NCBI RefSeq assembly: GCF_014138625.1
Contig: NZ_JACJHY010000015.1
Location: 1 to 64,000, forward strand
Length of the DNA stretch: 64,000 nt
Direction of reading: 5' to 3'
DNA from: Aminobacter ciceronei
GTDB lineage: Bacteria > Pseudomonadota > Alphaproteobacteria > Rhizobiales > Rhizobiaceae
In this document: positions 55,963 to 63,644 of the stretch, piece by piece
Position numbering within the stretch: the first letter of the stretch is position 1
Layout: each line of letters begins with the position of its first letter
Program-made: the position numbers and the translations under genes
The notes under the pieces: generated by a model
Seen by the model: only the letters and a program-made list of their open reading frames with translations
Database searches by the model: none
Told to the model about the DNA's origin: nothing

Positions 55963-57781
55963 GGATAACGCCCCCACCTTCGATAATCTGGATAGTGCGT
56001 TGGTGGAGGACGTGGAGAATCTCTTTCGAGCTGTGAATGGAGATGGCTGGTCAAGACTTACTCAGGATGAGCTAACCGACTATCCGACCCGCCAGTTTAC
56101 CGGCGGCTGGCGATTGTCCGTTAAGTTTTCAGACGGCGTCGTGCGGCGCATAGACGTGTTGATAACACCATTTTTTCCGATTGTAGCTCCGCGGACAGCG
56201 CTGGTCGATCATCCGCCCAAACTCACATGGCCTCACGTCGAGGACGACGGCATCCTGTGTCTGCTCGGCAATTCCCACCAAATCGACATCAACAACGCTG
56301 TCAAAGTTGTCGAAAATTTGTTGGCGCGCTCTTGCCGTCTCGTCGAGGAATTGCTCGAGGGAACGATTGTCGAACGCGATTTTAGGGACGAGTTCCTGAC
56401 GTATTGGGCATACGATCTGCGCCAGCCGGAACGCCACTACAGTCTGCTTGACGCTCGAGGCCCGTCGCGCCCAATACGAGTTTGGTGCGGACGATCCTTT
56501 ACACTGCTTGCAGAGAACGACGAGGCCATCATTAAGTGGCTGAACAACCGCTTTATGAGCGTTACGAAGCCGACAATTCAAGCAGGTGCCCTGCTATGGC
56601 TCGACCAAGCGCCCCTTCCTTCCGAATATCCACACCGCAGCGCCGACCTGTTGGAGTTAGCGAAAAAGGCAGGCGCTTCCGGCATCGATGTACTTGAGTC
56701 CGCGTTCGTGAATATTCCATCATCGGTCACGGTGATTCTTGGAGCCGAAGGGCGCGATGGTCCAGGTTTAATGGCGGTCACCATTGACCGTCCTGCTGAC
56801 GCAATTCGCGCTCGGCGGCGTGTCGATCCAATCCTCAAAGGCGGCTTCAGACCCGATAAGATGTCTCCGGCGCTCTTGGCCGGACGTTACCTCGGAGCTT
56901 CTGAGCCAAAACGTAGCAGGGTCGCTCGCGCAGATCCCCAATGGATACACGGTCGCGCACGGGATCCTCGCACGACGACGCTTAGGAATTCCAAAGCGGT
57001 TCTCTTCGGGTGCGGATCTCTGGGAAGTTTTGTAGCGGCATCGCTCGTCAGAGCGGGTGTGGGAACTCTGAATATCGTCGATTTTGACGAGCTGGATTGG
57101 CCAAACGTCGGGAGACATTATCTTGGCGCGACCTCGGTTGGCCGCAACAAGGCTAAGGGGCTAGCCGAGCAGCTAAGTGCTAATTTTCCACACGCCACTA
57201 TCACGGGCCACGACGCCAACGCCGAGCAGACCATCTTTGAAACCCCGATTTGGTTCACCCAGGCAGACCTGATAGTTTCAACCACTGGAAGCGGCCGAGC
57301 CGACACGATGCTGAATGAGTGGCATCGGAATTCTGGCCGTTCCACGCCCATTGTCTACGGATGGACCGAACCCTACGCAGGAGCTGGCCACGCGGTCGCC
57401 ATAGCGGCCGAGGGCGGATGCCTAGTTTCCGGCGTCGACAATCTTGGAATGTCATTGTTCGAGATGACGGAATGGGCCAGACCGGCCACGTTTGAAGAGC
57501 CCGCGTGCGGAGTTCATTTCGCCCCGTATGGTCCCACCGAACTGGGCCACGTTAATGATCTCATCGCCGAACTCGCGCTCGATTGTCTGCTTAACAGGGT
57601 CCAACGTTCCACGCACCGGATCTGGGTCGCCCGACGCGAACACCTAGAAGAGTTCGACGGCAAGTGGACGGAGGCCGCGCAGCTGCTGCTGGGTGTTGAC
57701 CCAGATGGCGGCAGGACCATAGGCCGTCTTTGGCCCGCATGCCGATGTTGCGCACTGGCGAACCGTGAAGAGGCTGCGTGA
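55955..57781 (+). CDS. Cap2-like E2-E1 fusion protein
   Basis: This 608-residue protein has the Cap2 layout of type II CBASS. Residues 10-150 form a ubiquitin-conjugating (E2) fold with WPHVEDDGILCL and catalytic C102. A linker follows, then an E1/ThiF domain (340-560) with FGCGSLGS (nucleotide loop), IVDFDELDWPNVGRHYL, and a likely catalytic C518 in EEPACGVHFAPYG. The tail has a small Cys group (WPACRCC). Cap2 joins the C-terminus of a CD-NTase to a target; here no CD-NTase is present and a cyclase or the TIR protein may be the substrate. ATG 55955 is inside the tandem-cyclase end; the longer frame to 55571 is antisense-like overlap. Confidence 0.88.
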   Translation: MPRDNAPTFDNLDSALVEDVENLFRAVNGDGWSRLTQDELTDYPTRQFTGGWRLSVKFSDGVVRRIDVLITPFFPIVAPRTALVDHPPKLTWPHVEDDGILCLLGNSHQIDINNAVKVVENLLARSCRLVEELLEGTIVERDFRDEFLTYWAYDLRQPERHYSLLDARGPSRPIRVWCGRSFTLLAENDEAIIKWLNNRFMSVTKPTIQAGALLWLDQAPLPSEYPHRSADLLELAKKAGASGIDVLESAFVNIPSSVTVILGAEGRDGPGLMAVTIDRPADAIRARRRVDPILKGGFRPDKMSPALLAGRYLGASEPKRSRVARADPQWIHGRARDPRTTTLRNSKAVLFGCGSLGSFVAASLVRAGVGTLNIVDFDELDWPNVGRHYLGATSVGRNKAKGLAEQLSANFPHATITGHDANAEQTIFETPIWFTQADLIVSTTGSGRADTMLNEWHRNSGRSTPIVYGWTEPYAGAGHAVAIAAEGGCLVSGVDNLGMSLFEMTEWARPATFEEPACGVHFAPYGPTELGHVNDLIAELALDCLLNRVQRSTHRIWVARREHLEEFDGKWTEAAQLLLGVDPDGGRTIGRLWPACRCCALANREEAA

Positions 57782-57856
57782 TGCGTCCGGTCCAACTATC
57801 AATATGCGCAACGCATCACCGACGGCGTACAAAGGGCAACGTCGGAGGGGCATCGA

Positions 57857-58771
57857 ATGATTGAACGGTTTGAAGGTGAGGCTGGTAAGAGGCTACGCAT
57901 TGCCACGCTTGCAGCACAGAAGATTGTCATGGGCAACCACTCGCTCGCCGAGGAACTCGCAGAGCGCGTTGAACTCATCGCGGTGACAAAGGGCTCGGCA
58001 ATTATTGAGCAAGGCGCGTCCGACAATGACGTGTATTTGATCTTCGCCGGTGTCTTCGACGTAGTGGTCAACGGCAGGCTCGTTGCAAAACGAGGCCCCA
58101 AAGACCACGTCGGCGAGATGGCGGCGATCGAGCCCAGCCAGAAAAGGTCGGCGAGCGTTTATGCGAGCGAGGACGGGGTAGTCGCCCGTGTGACCGAGGA
58201 GGCGTTCGCTGATATCGCCTCACGGCATACAGCGCTCTATCGCAACATTGCGCAGGAGCTATCCCGGCGCCTCATGCAAAGAAACATGCTGGTCAACAAT
58301 TTCCGGGAGAAGATCCGCATATTTATCATTTCGTCGGCGGAAGCGCTGCCGATCGCACGAGCGGTACAGAATGCGTTCCAGCACGATGCCTTTGTAACCA
58401 TCGTTTGGACAGACGGAGTTTTCCGTGTTGCGAACTACACGCTGCAGGACCTTGAAGCACAGATTGACGATTCCGATTTTGCCGTTGCCATCGCACACGC
58501 AGACGACCTGACCGACAGCCGCGGAAAGGAGTGGCCGAGCCCTCGGGACAACGTGGTATTCGAGCTAGGGTTGTTTATGGGCCGGCTTGGCCGAGCGCGA
58601 GCCATACTGATGGAGCCCCGCGAGGAAAAAGTGAAGTTGCCAAGTGATCTAGCTGGCATCACAACCATCACCTACCGCTTTGAGAAAGGAGGCGACACTG
58701 CAGCACTCCTGGCACCAGCGTGCAATGTACTGCGGGACCACATCAACAGGATGGGACCAAACAATGGATAG
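57857..58771 (+). CDS. pycTIR: PycTIR-like effector: cNMP-binding plus TIR-like domain
   Basis: This 304-residue effector has residues 30-140 as a cyclic-nucleotide-binding domain (SAIIEQGASDNDVYLIFAG, then GEMAAIEPSQKRSASVYA). Residues 150-300 are a TIR-like domain of the predicted nucleotide-binding type (RIFIISSAEALPIARAVQ, SDFAVAIAHADD, and PRDNVVFELGLFMGRLG with E236). In Pycsar, cyclic pyrimidine binding makes such proteins destroy NAD+, halting infected cells. It ends in Gly and is followed by the cyclase gene after 6 bases. A 75-base gap separates it from the E2-E1 gene, short enough for one transcript. Confidence 0.88.
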   Translation: MIERFEGEAGKRLRIATLAAQKIVMGNHSLAEELAERVELIAVTKGSAIIEQGASDNDVYLIFAGVFDVVVNGRLVAKRGPKDHVGEMAAIEPSQKRSASVYASEDGVVARVTEEAFADIASRHTALYRNIAQELSRRLMQRNMLVNNFREKIRIFIISSAEALPIARAVQNAFQHDAFVTIVWTDGVFRVANYTLQDLEAQIDDSDFAVAIAHADDLTDSRGKEWPSPRDNVVFELGLFMGRLGRARAILMEPREEKVKLPSDLAGITTITYRFEKGGDTAALLAPACNVLRDHINRMGPNNG

Positions 58772-58777
58772 CGTTGT

Positions 58778-59479
58778 ATGGCGCTAGCAGATGACATCAA
58801 GGCGGAAGTCACCAAAATATTCAAAGACCAATGGTCGAGGCGGACCGGACAGGTAGTTCCTGAGCCGGAAAGCATCTCTTTGAGCAACGAAGCCGTCGAG
58901 TTCGAACAGGCGACGGTACTCTATGCCGATCTTTCGGGGTCGACAGCGATGGTTGACGGCAAGAAATGGTGGTTTGCGGCCGAAGTCTACAAGACGTTTC
59001 TTCACTGTGCTGCAAAGTTAGTTCGCGCAGAGGGAGGCTCTATCACCTCATATGATGGTGATCGAATAATGGGTGTTTTCATCGGCGACTATCAATGCAC
59101 TCGGGCAGCTCGGTGCGGTTTGAAGATCAACTTTGCCGTCCAGAAGATTGTGAATCCGGCGCTAGCAGCCCGCTATCCTGATGCGAATTATTCCGCGAAG
59201 CAGGTGGTTGGCATCGATGTCAGCAGCATCAGAGCGGCCAGAACGGGCGTGCGCGGCGGCAACGACATTGTGTGGGTCGGGCGGGCGGCGAATTATGCTG
59301 CGAAGCTTACCGATCTGGACCTTGCGCAACGCACATGGATCACCGAGGCCGTGTATAATCGAATTAACGATGCCGCAAAATTCGGCGGCGAGCCGAAAGA
59401 GAATATGTGGAAAAAATTCAAGTGGTCGCAGCACGACGATATGACGATCTATGGATCGATATGGACGTGGCGGTTGTAG
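58778..59479 (+). CDS. pycC: PycC-like class III nucleotidyl cyclase
   Basis: This 233-residue, single-domain cyclase has the size and order typical of Pycsar cyclases. YADLSGST holds metal D51, YDGDRIMG holds metal D95, and VGRAANYAAKL holds N172 with Lys 176 where Arg is usual. Pycsar cyclases make cCMP or cUMP after phage infection; which base is used here cannot be told. It directly follows the TIR effector. The ANYAAKL element is shared with the first domain of the tandem-cyclase protein, which suggests common ancestry. Confidence 0.88.
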   Translation: MALADDIKAEVTKIFKDQWSRRTGQVVPEPESISLSNEAVEFEQATVLYADLSGSTAMVDGKKWWFAAEVYKTFLHCAAKLVRAEGGSITSYDGDRIMGVFIGDYQCTRAARCGLKINFAVQKIVNPALAARYPDANYSAKQVVGIDVSSIRAARTGVRGGNDIVWVGRAANYAAKLTDLDLAQRTWITEAVYNRINDAAKFGGEPKENMWKKFKWSQHDDMTIYGSIWTWRL

Positions 59480-59539
59480 GAGTCGAGCGATGAAATGGGC
59501 GGCTGACAGACCGCCACGGGAACTCTTACCGTCCTAAAT

Positions 59540-60217
59540 TTAGTCGATCGAGAACTCTGGCAAAACTTCTCCGGCCAGCAGCTTGTCCTTGCTCAGCAAT
59601 CCTGCATCCTCGAGCGCTTCGAAATCCGGCAGGTCGCGCAGTGTGTCGAGTCCGAACTCGAGCAAGAACTCTTTCGTTGTGACATAGGTATAGGGTGCGC
59701 CAGGCGTCGGGCTGCGCGGTCCAGAGGCGATCAGCTTCGCGCCGCGCAGATGGCCGATCAGGTCGCGGCTGATCTCCTTGCCGAAGAAGGAAGAGAGCTC
59801 TCCACGGGTGATCGGCTGGAAATACGCCACGCACATCAGCACAAGCACCTCGGAGTGGGTGAGGTCGACCGTTCGCTCGCTGGCGCCAACCGCGGCGCGG
59901 ATCGCGTCGGCATAGGCCGGACGGGTCAGGTGCTTCCAGCCGCCGGCGACGGCGACGAGGTCGTAGGGCCGGCCGCGCAGCTCCTCGCGGATGTCGTCGA
60001 TGAGAAGGTCGATGCTGCAGCTCCTGCCGACGATCCGCGCCAACGTCTCACGGCCGACCGGCTCGCTGGCAGCGAAGATCGTTGCCTCGACGCGATTCAT
60101 CCATTCGCGCCAGCGCACCTCCGGCGGCAGATGATCCAGCTCCCGATCAAACAGCTGGTCAGCTGATCGACCGTCATCTTGTCGACCTTTCCCTCGTCTG
60201 CGCGTCGGTTCCGCCAT
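59540..60217 (-). CDS. ScpB-like winged-helix protein
   Basis: This 225-residue protein is related to ScpB of the SMC-ScpAB condensin: winged-helix repeats RVEATIFAASEPVGRETLARIVG, DIREELRGRPYDLVAVAGGWKHLT and a second half with LTHSEVLVLMCVAYFQPITRGELS and YVTTKEFLLEFGLDTLRDLP. The organism will have a chromosomal ScpB, so this is an element-borne copy, perhaps acting on DNA of the element. ATG 60217 follows AAGGA; it begins 5 bases after the DUF1403 stop, so the two are co-translated. Confidence 0.85.
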   Translation of the reverse strand: MAEPTRRRGKGRQDDGRSADQLFDRELDHLPPEVRWREWMNRVEATIFAASEPVGRETLARIVGRSCSIDLLIDDIREELRGRPYDLVAVAGGWKHLTRPAYADAIRAAVGASERTVDLTHSEVLVLMCVAYFQPITRGELSSFFGKEISRDLIGHLRGAKLIASGPRSPTPGAPYTYVTTKEFLLEFGLDTLRDLPDFEALEDAGLLSKDKLLAGEVLPEFSID

Positions 60218-60222
60218 CGTCC

Positions 60223-61176
60223 TTACAGCCCGTATATGCGGAAGGTTGGGCGGCCGCTGAGTTCGCGGACAGCGCCGAGCTCGACCAGTCGATCGAACAG
60301 TCGCCGGCTCGCCCACCTCGACAGGCTCTTGCTGGTCAACATTCCCGACACTGCATCGTCGCCGACGAGCCGGTCGATGACCTCGCCGGCCGCTCTGGAT
60401 CGCAGCTTCGGCACGACCGCCCGCAGCCGTTCGGCCTGCGCCGCAATGTCCGCCGCCAGCCGGCAGGCCTCGGCCGCTCCGAGGGCCGTGGCAATGAAGA
60501 CGGACTGCTCGAACGCATCGCTATCCGGTCGCGCGCGCCGGCCCTCGGGTCCCGAACGCAGCAGCGGCGCGCGGATCTGAGTGGTCATGATCGGCACGGC
60601 GTGACGCCAGCCCATGCGCCATGACAGGGCGCAGTCTGCCAGCCACCAGCCCAAGACTTCGGCCTTCGGGTCCTCTCGCATGACGGTGACGGCAATGCGC
60701 GCCGCGACGACGGGGGCTGGGGCGCCCGCCCGCACTTCGTCTCGTGCCATATCGATCAGTTCGGCAAAGCCGTCCGACCAGCCGACACCGAGCAAGGCGG
60801 CGACCGCCTGCAGGTCCTCGACGCCCGGCGGAGTCAAGCGGCTGGCGAGCCGCCTCCATGCGGCCAGCACGTTTCCGGCAGGCCCCGGTTCGTCGCCGGG
60901 CTGACGCAGCAACCAGACGTCTCGCAATGCCGCTTCGTCCTCGCTGCGGCCGATCAGTGTCATGCAGGCGCTTGCTGCTTTCAGCGCCAGCCGATGCCGC
61001 CACGCGCCGCTCCATGCCGGCTCAGCCTGCACAAGATTATCGAGCGCGTTCAGGGCGCTGCCGGCCATGAAGGCGGCCTCGACCGGGTCCTCGATACGGG
61101 CGCGCGGCGTAGCCCAAGCCGGCACACGCGGTACCGGAAAGGAGATGTGCGATGCGGGTTCAGGCTGCCGACTCAT
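60223..61176 (-). CDS. DUF1403 family protein
   Basis: This 317-residue protein belongs to a rhizobial plasmid family (DUF1403). It is helical, with the features AAFMAGSALNALDNLV, WRHRLALKAASACMTLIGR and DVWLLRQPGDEPGPAG near the N-terminus, and a C-terminal winged-helix-like end (SRWASRRLFDRLVELGAVRELSGRPTFRIYG is the last region). The function is unknown. The ScpB-like gene follows closely; the tyrosine recombinase diverges. This trio recurs on rhizobial plasmids, from memory. Confidence 0.82.
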   Translation of the reverse strand: MSRQPEPASHISFPVPRVPAWATPRARIEDPVEAAFMAGSALNALDNLVQAEPAWSGAWRHRLALKAASACMTLIGRSEDEAALRDVWLLRQPGDEPGPAGNVLAAWRRLASRLTPPGVEDLQAVAALLGVGWSDGFAELIDMARDEVRAGAPAPVVAARIAVTVMREDPKAEVLGWWLADCALSWRMGWRHAVPIMTTQIRAPLLRSGPEGRRARPDSDAFEQSVFIATALGAAEACRLAADIAAQAERLRAVVPKLRSRAAGEVIDRLVGDDAVSGMLTSKSLSRWASRRLFDRLVELGAVRELSGRPTFRIYGL

Positions 61177-61252
61177 TGCGAACAGCGTAAACGCGATGTG
61201 CGGTTTATGCGAGCATTTTCGGCGTTATCCGCACCGCTTGTCGCACTTGTTT

Positions 61253-61283
61253 TATGTCCGGTAAGCTTCCATTACCGGACATA
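61253..61283. repeat. perfect 12-7-12 palindrome next to the recombinase gene
   Basis: TATGTCCGGTAA and its exact complement surround GCTTCCA. It sits between the divergent DUF1403 and tyrosine recombinase genes. Geometry and place fit a recombinase core site or an operator. Confidence 0.7.
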
Positions 61284-61303
61284 TTCTGATAGCCTCGCAA
61301 ATC

Positions 61304-62413
61304 ATGGAAAATCCCCCGCCCAAACCCGCCAAAAACGATCTTCCGGCCAACGATCCGGTTGAGGGCGATATGCCCGACATCGTCGATCTCGTCATGGAGA
61401 TGGGCCAGCCGGAAGCACGCGTCCCTGCGCGCGTCGAGGAGCTGGTCGAGACTGCCCGGGAATATGCCGACAACGCCAGCTCGGAGAATACCCGCGACGC
61501 CTACGCCAAGGACTGGAAGCATTTCACCTCGTGGTGCCGGCGCAACGGCTTCGATCCCCTGCCCCCGGATTCCAAGGTGATCGGGCTATATATCAGCGCT
61601 TGTGCAGCAGGAGGGGCGAAGCTCGGTGCCCCGGCTCTGTCCGTTTCGACCATCGAGCGCCGTCTTTCCGGCCTATCCTGGAATTTTACCCAGCGCGGCC
61701 TAGTCATGGACCGCGCCGATCGCCACATCCGCACCGTGCTCGCCGGCATCCGCCGCAAGCACACAAAACCGCCGCGCGTAAAGGAAGCCGTCCTTGGCGA
61801 CGACCTCGTTGCGATGCTCGCCACGCTCGGTCACGATCTGAGGGGACTCCGCGACCGCGCCATCCTCCTCCTTGGCTTCGCCGGCGGCCTGCGCCGTTCC
61901 GAGATCGTCGGCCTCGACGTCGCGCGCGACGATGACAGTGACGGCGCCGGCTGGATCGAGATCCTTCCGGGCAAAGGCGTGCTGGTGACGTTGCGCGGCA
62001 AGGGTGATCGTTGGCGGGAGGTCGAGGTCGGCCGTGGCTCCAGCGATCACACCTGCCCCGTGGTCGCTCTCGAGACCTGGATCAGGTACGGCCGCATCGC
62101 GCGAGGCCCCCTCTTCCGCCGCATCTTCAAGGACAACAAGACCGTCGACGTCGAGCGGCTCTCCGACAAGCACGTCGCCCGCCTGGTCAAGCAGACGGTG
62201 CTTGCCGCCGGCATCCGCTCCGATCTACCGGATGCCGATCGGGGCCTGCTGTTCGCCGGCCATTCGCTGCGGTCCGGGCTCGCCTCGTCGGCCGAGATCG
62301 AGGAGCGTTACGTCCAGAAGCAGCTCGGCCACGCGTCGGCGGAGATGACCCGCAAATATCAGCGCCGGCGTGATCGGTTTCGGACCAACCTCACCAAGGC
62401 GTCCGGGCTCTAG
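61304..62413 (+). CDS. tyrosine recombinase
   Basis: This 369-residue recombinase has a SAM-like core-binding N-terminus (SENTRDAYAKDWKHFTSWCR) and a catalytic domain with Arg in FAGGLRRSEIVGLDV, HSLRSGL (HxxR), QLGHAS and the nucleophile Tyr in TRKYQRRRDR. All catalytic residues are visible. It lies about 100 bases inside the right transposon end, with a 31-base palindrome 20 bases before its ATG. It may resolve cointegrates of the transposon in place of TniR. Confidence 0.92.
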   Translation: MENPPPKPAKNDLPANDPVEGDMPDIVDLVMEMGQPEARVPARVEELVETAREYADNASSENTRDAYAKDWKHFTSWCRRNGFDPLPPDSKVIGLYISACAAGGAKLGAPALSVSTIERRLSGLSWNFTQRGLVMDRADRHIRTVLAGIRRKHTKPPRVKEAVLGDDLVAMLATLGHDLRGLRDRAILLLGFAGGLRRSEIVGLDVARDDDSDGAGWIEILPGKGVLVTLRGKGDRWREVEVGRGSSDHTCPVVALETWIRYGRIARGPLFRRIFKDNKTVDVERLSDKHVARLVKQTVLAAGIRSDLPDADRGLLFAGHSLRSGLASSAEIEERYVQKQLGHASAEMTRKYQRRRDRFRTNLTKASGL

Positions 62414-62485
62414 AAAAGCCCCCTCCCCTCCCCCAGTTTCGGCCACGCAATGGCCGGTCGGAGAGCAGGATTTTCACCTTGGCGC

Positions 62486-62515
62486 TTCAATTGAAATCGG
62501 GAGGTAAAACCGACA
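62486..62515 (-). repeat. right terminal inverted repeat
   Basis: Read inward on the minus strand it starts TGTCGGTTTTACCTCCCGAT and mirrors the left end. AGGTC follows at 62516-62520. Confidence 0.92.
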
Positions 62516-62520
62516 AGGTC
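62516..62520 (+). repeat. target site duplication AGGTC, right copy
   Basis: Identical to the copy at 47765-47769. One copy belongs to the original RHE_PE00001 gene. Confidence 0.9.
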
Positions 62521-62583
62521 TTCGGCGCGCGCGAGCGGCCCGATCAGGGTGTTCAGGGGCAGGTCGGCGAAAACGTAAGCCAT
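62516..62583 (-). pseudogene. RHE_PE00001 family gene, 5' portion
   Basis: ATG 62583 begins MAYVFADLPLNTLIGPLARA, the N-terminus expected for the family, and is cut after codon 22 by the transposon. The rest is at 46654-47769. The native promoter remains on this side. Confidence 0.88.
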
Positions 62584-62666
62584 TGATTCTATTATAACCG
62601 ATTCGCGTACCGGAAGCTATATTCCCATTCACTTCCGTCACAGGCGATGCCTTCGGCGACAAAACT

Positions 62667-62697
62667 CACAATCGATAATGACCTCTTATCGATAGTG
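62667..62697. repeat. 12-7-12 palindrome upstream of the split gene
   Basis: CACAATCGATAA, a 7-base centre, then TTATCGATAGTG: twelve-base arms with one mismatch. The geometry equals that of the palindrome at 61253. It is about 85 bases upstream of the RHE_PE00001 start and could be an operator or recombination site. Confidence 0.55.
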
Positions 62698-62834
62698 ATG
62701 GACTTGACGGCCAGGAGGCGCTAGAGTCGGCGCAAGGCACGCTCGCGACGGCCGCGGAAACCCGCCTGGAAGGCGCATCGATGGAGACTGCCCCTGCCCT
62801 GATGCCGCCCGGCATGCCGCAGCCCCAGCCGGCG

Positions 62835-63266
62835 TCACGCCGTGCGCGACGTGCTCGTGTGCGCCTGGCCTGTCGCGATGGCGACAAACCGGCGCTTGAC
62901 CGCGGCAAACAACGCCGGCGGCAGCGGCCCGTAGTAGCCGCTCTCCGTCTCCAGCGGCCGGATGTCGGGGCCCGGCCAGGCGAACCGGTTGCTTTCCGTC
63001 AAAACGATCCACGACCGCTCGCCGTCAAGCCGCAAGCGCAGCTTGACGGCAGCCGGGATCTCGATGGCATCGTTAGGATCGGCCGGCGGCGTGTGGGTGA
63101 TCGGCAGGACCCGGACGACCGGCGAGCCGTCCTCCTGCATGGCGACCAGCGCCAGCACCAGGCAGGGGCGGTCCTTGTCGCCTTCCTCGCGGCCCTCGCG
63201 GTGTTGCCAATGCCAGAGATAGGAATAGCGGAAGACGTGGCCGACCTTGATGTCAGCCGGCAGCAT
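62835..63266 (-). CDS. PemK/MazF-like putative toxin
   Basis: This 143-residue protein has the fold pattern of PemK/MazF growth inhibitors: VGHVFRYSYLW, KDRPCLVLALV, VRVLPITHTPP, then a beta strand region with WIVLTESNRFAWPGPDIRP. Such toxins cleave RNA. It overlaps the end of the Phd-like antitoxin gene by 14 bases, the usual toxin-second order. Similarity is at pattern level; the enzymatic activity is inferred. Confidence 0.65.
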   Translation of the reverse strand: MLPADIKVGHVFRYSYLWHWQHREGREEGDKDRPCLVLALVAMQEDGSPVVRVLPITHTPPADPNDAIEIPAAVKLRLRLDGERSWIVLTESNRFAWPGPDIRPLETESGYYGPLPPALFAAVKRRFVAIATGQAHTSTSRTA

Positions 63267-63561
63267 TTTTTGCCGTCAGGCTTTTTGTCCCAGAGGGTTT
63301 TGACCCAGAGAGCTCGTCATTGAGATGGTCGAGACCCGGCTCCATTTCGGAGGCATCGACCGCGGCGATCTCGTCCGCGCTGAGCTCCGCCGTCAGCTCG
63401 ACCCGCCGGTCGCGCTTCGACAGCCGGACAAAATCCTCGTAGGCCAGCAGCACGGTGCGCGGGCGGCCGTTCTTGGTGATGATGACCGGGTCGCGGACTG
63501 CGGCATCCTGATAGGCGCCAAAGTTTTTCGAGACGGCGGCGGCGGTGACGGTGGTGGTCAT
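63253..63561 (-). CDS. Phd/YefM-like antitoxin
   Basis: This 102-residue protein has the N-terminal Phd/YefM domain (TVTAAAVSKNFGAYQDAA, then VIITKNGRPRTVLLAYEDF) that binds the operon promoter, and a flexible acidic to basic tail that would neutralise the toxin. ATG 63561 is chosen over an upstream frame start at 63630. It forms a toxin-antitoxin pair with the next gene and may stabilise the replicon. Confidence 0.88.
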   Translation of the reverse strand: MTTTVTAAAVSKNFGAYQDAAVRDPVIITKNGRPRTVLLAYEDFVRLSKRDRRVELTAELSADEIAAVDASEMEPGLDHLNDELSGSKPSGTKSLTAKNAAG

Positions 63562-63644
63562 CGGCGAGACTCCTTTGTTCCGGAATATACGGGCTTTCCG
63601 GGCTTTCCGCAAGTTCGAGGCGCCGACCAAGTGGAAACCAACCA

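Larger units (their letters stand above)
47770..62515 (+). mobile_element. complete Tn5053-like transposon with defence cargo
   Basis: This 14,746-base element is bounded by 30-base imperfect inverted repeats (25 matches) starting TGTCG and flanked by AGGTC duplications. It carries tniA, tniB and tniQ homologues at its left end. The cargo is a nucleotidyltransferase-WYL pair, a five-gene cyclase/E2-E1/TIR operon, and ScpB-like, DUF1403 and tyrosine recombinase genes at the right end. The serine resolvase tniR of Tn5053 is absent; the tyrosine recombinase and its nearby palindrome may take its place. Both ends and the duplication are intact, so insertion appears recent on an evolutionary scale. 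Confidence 0.92.
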
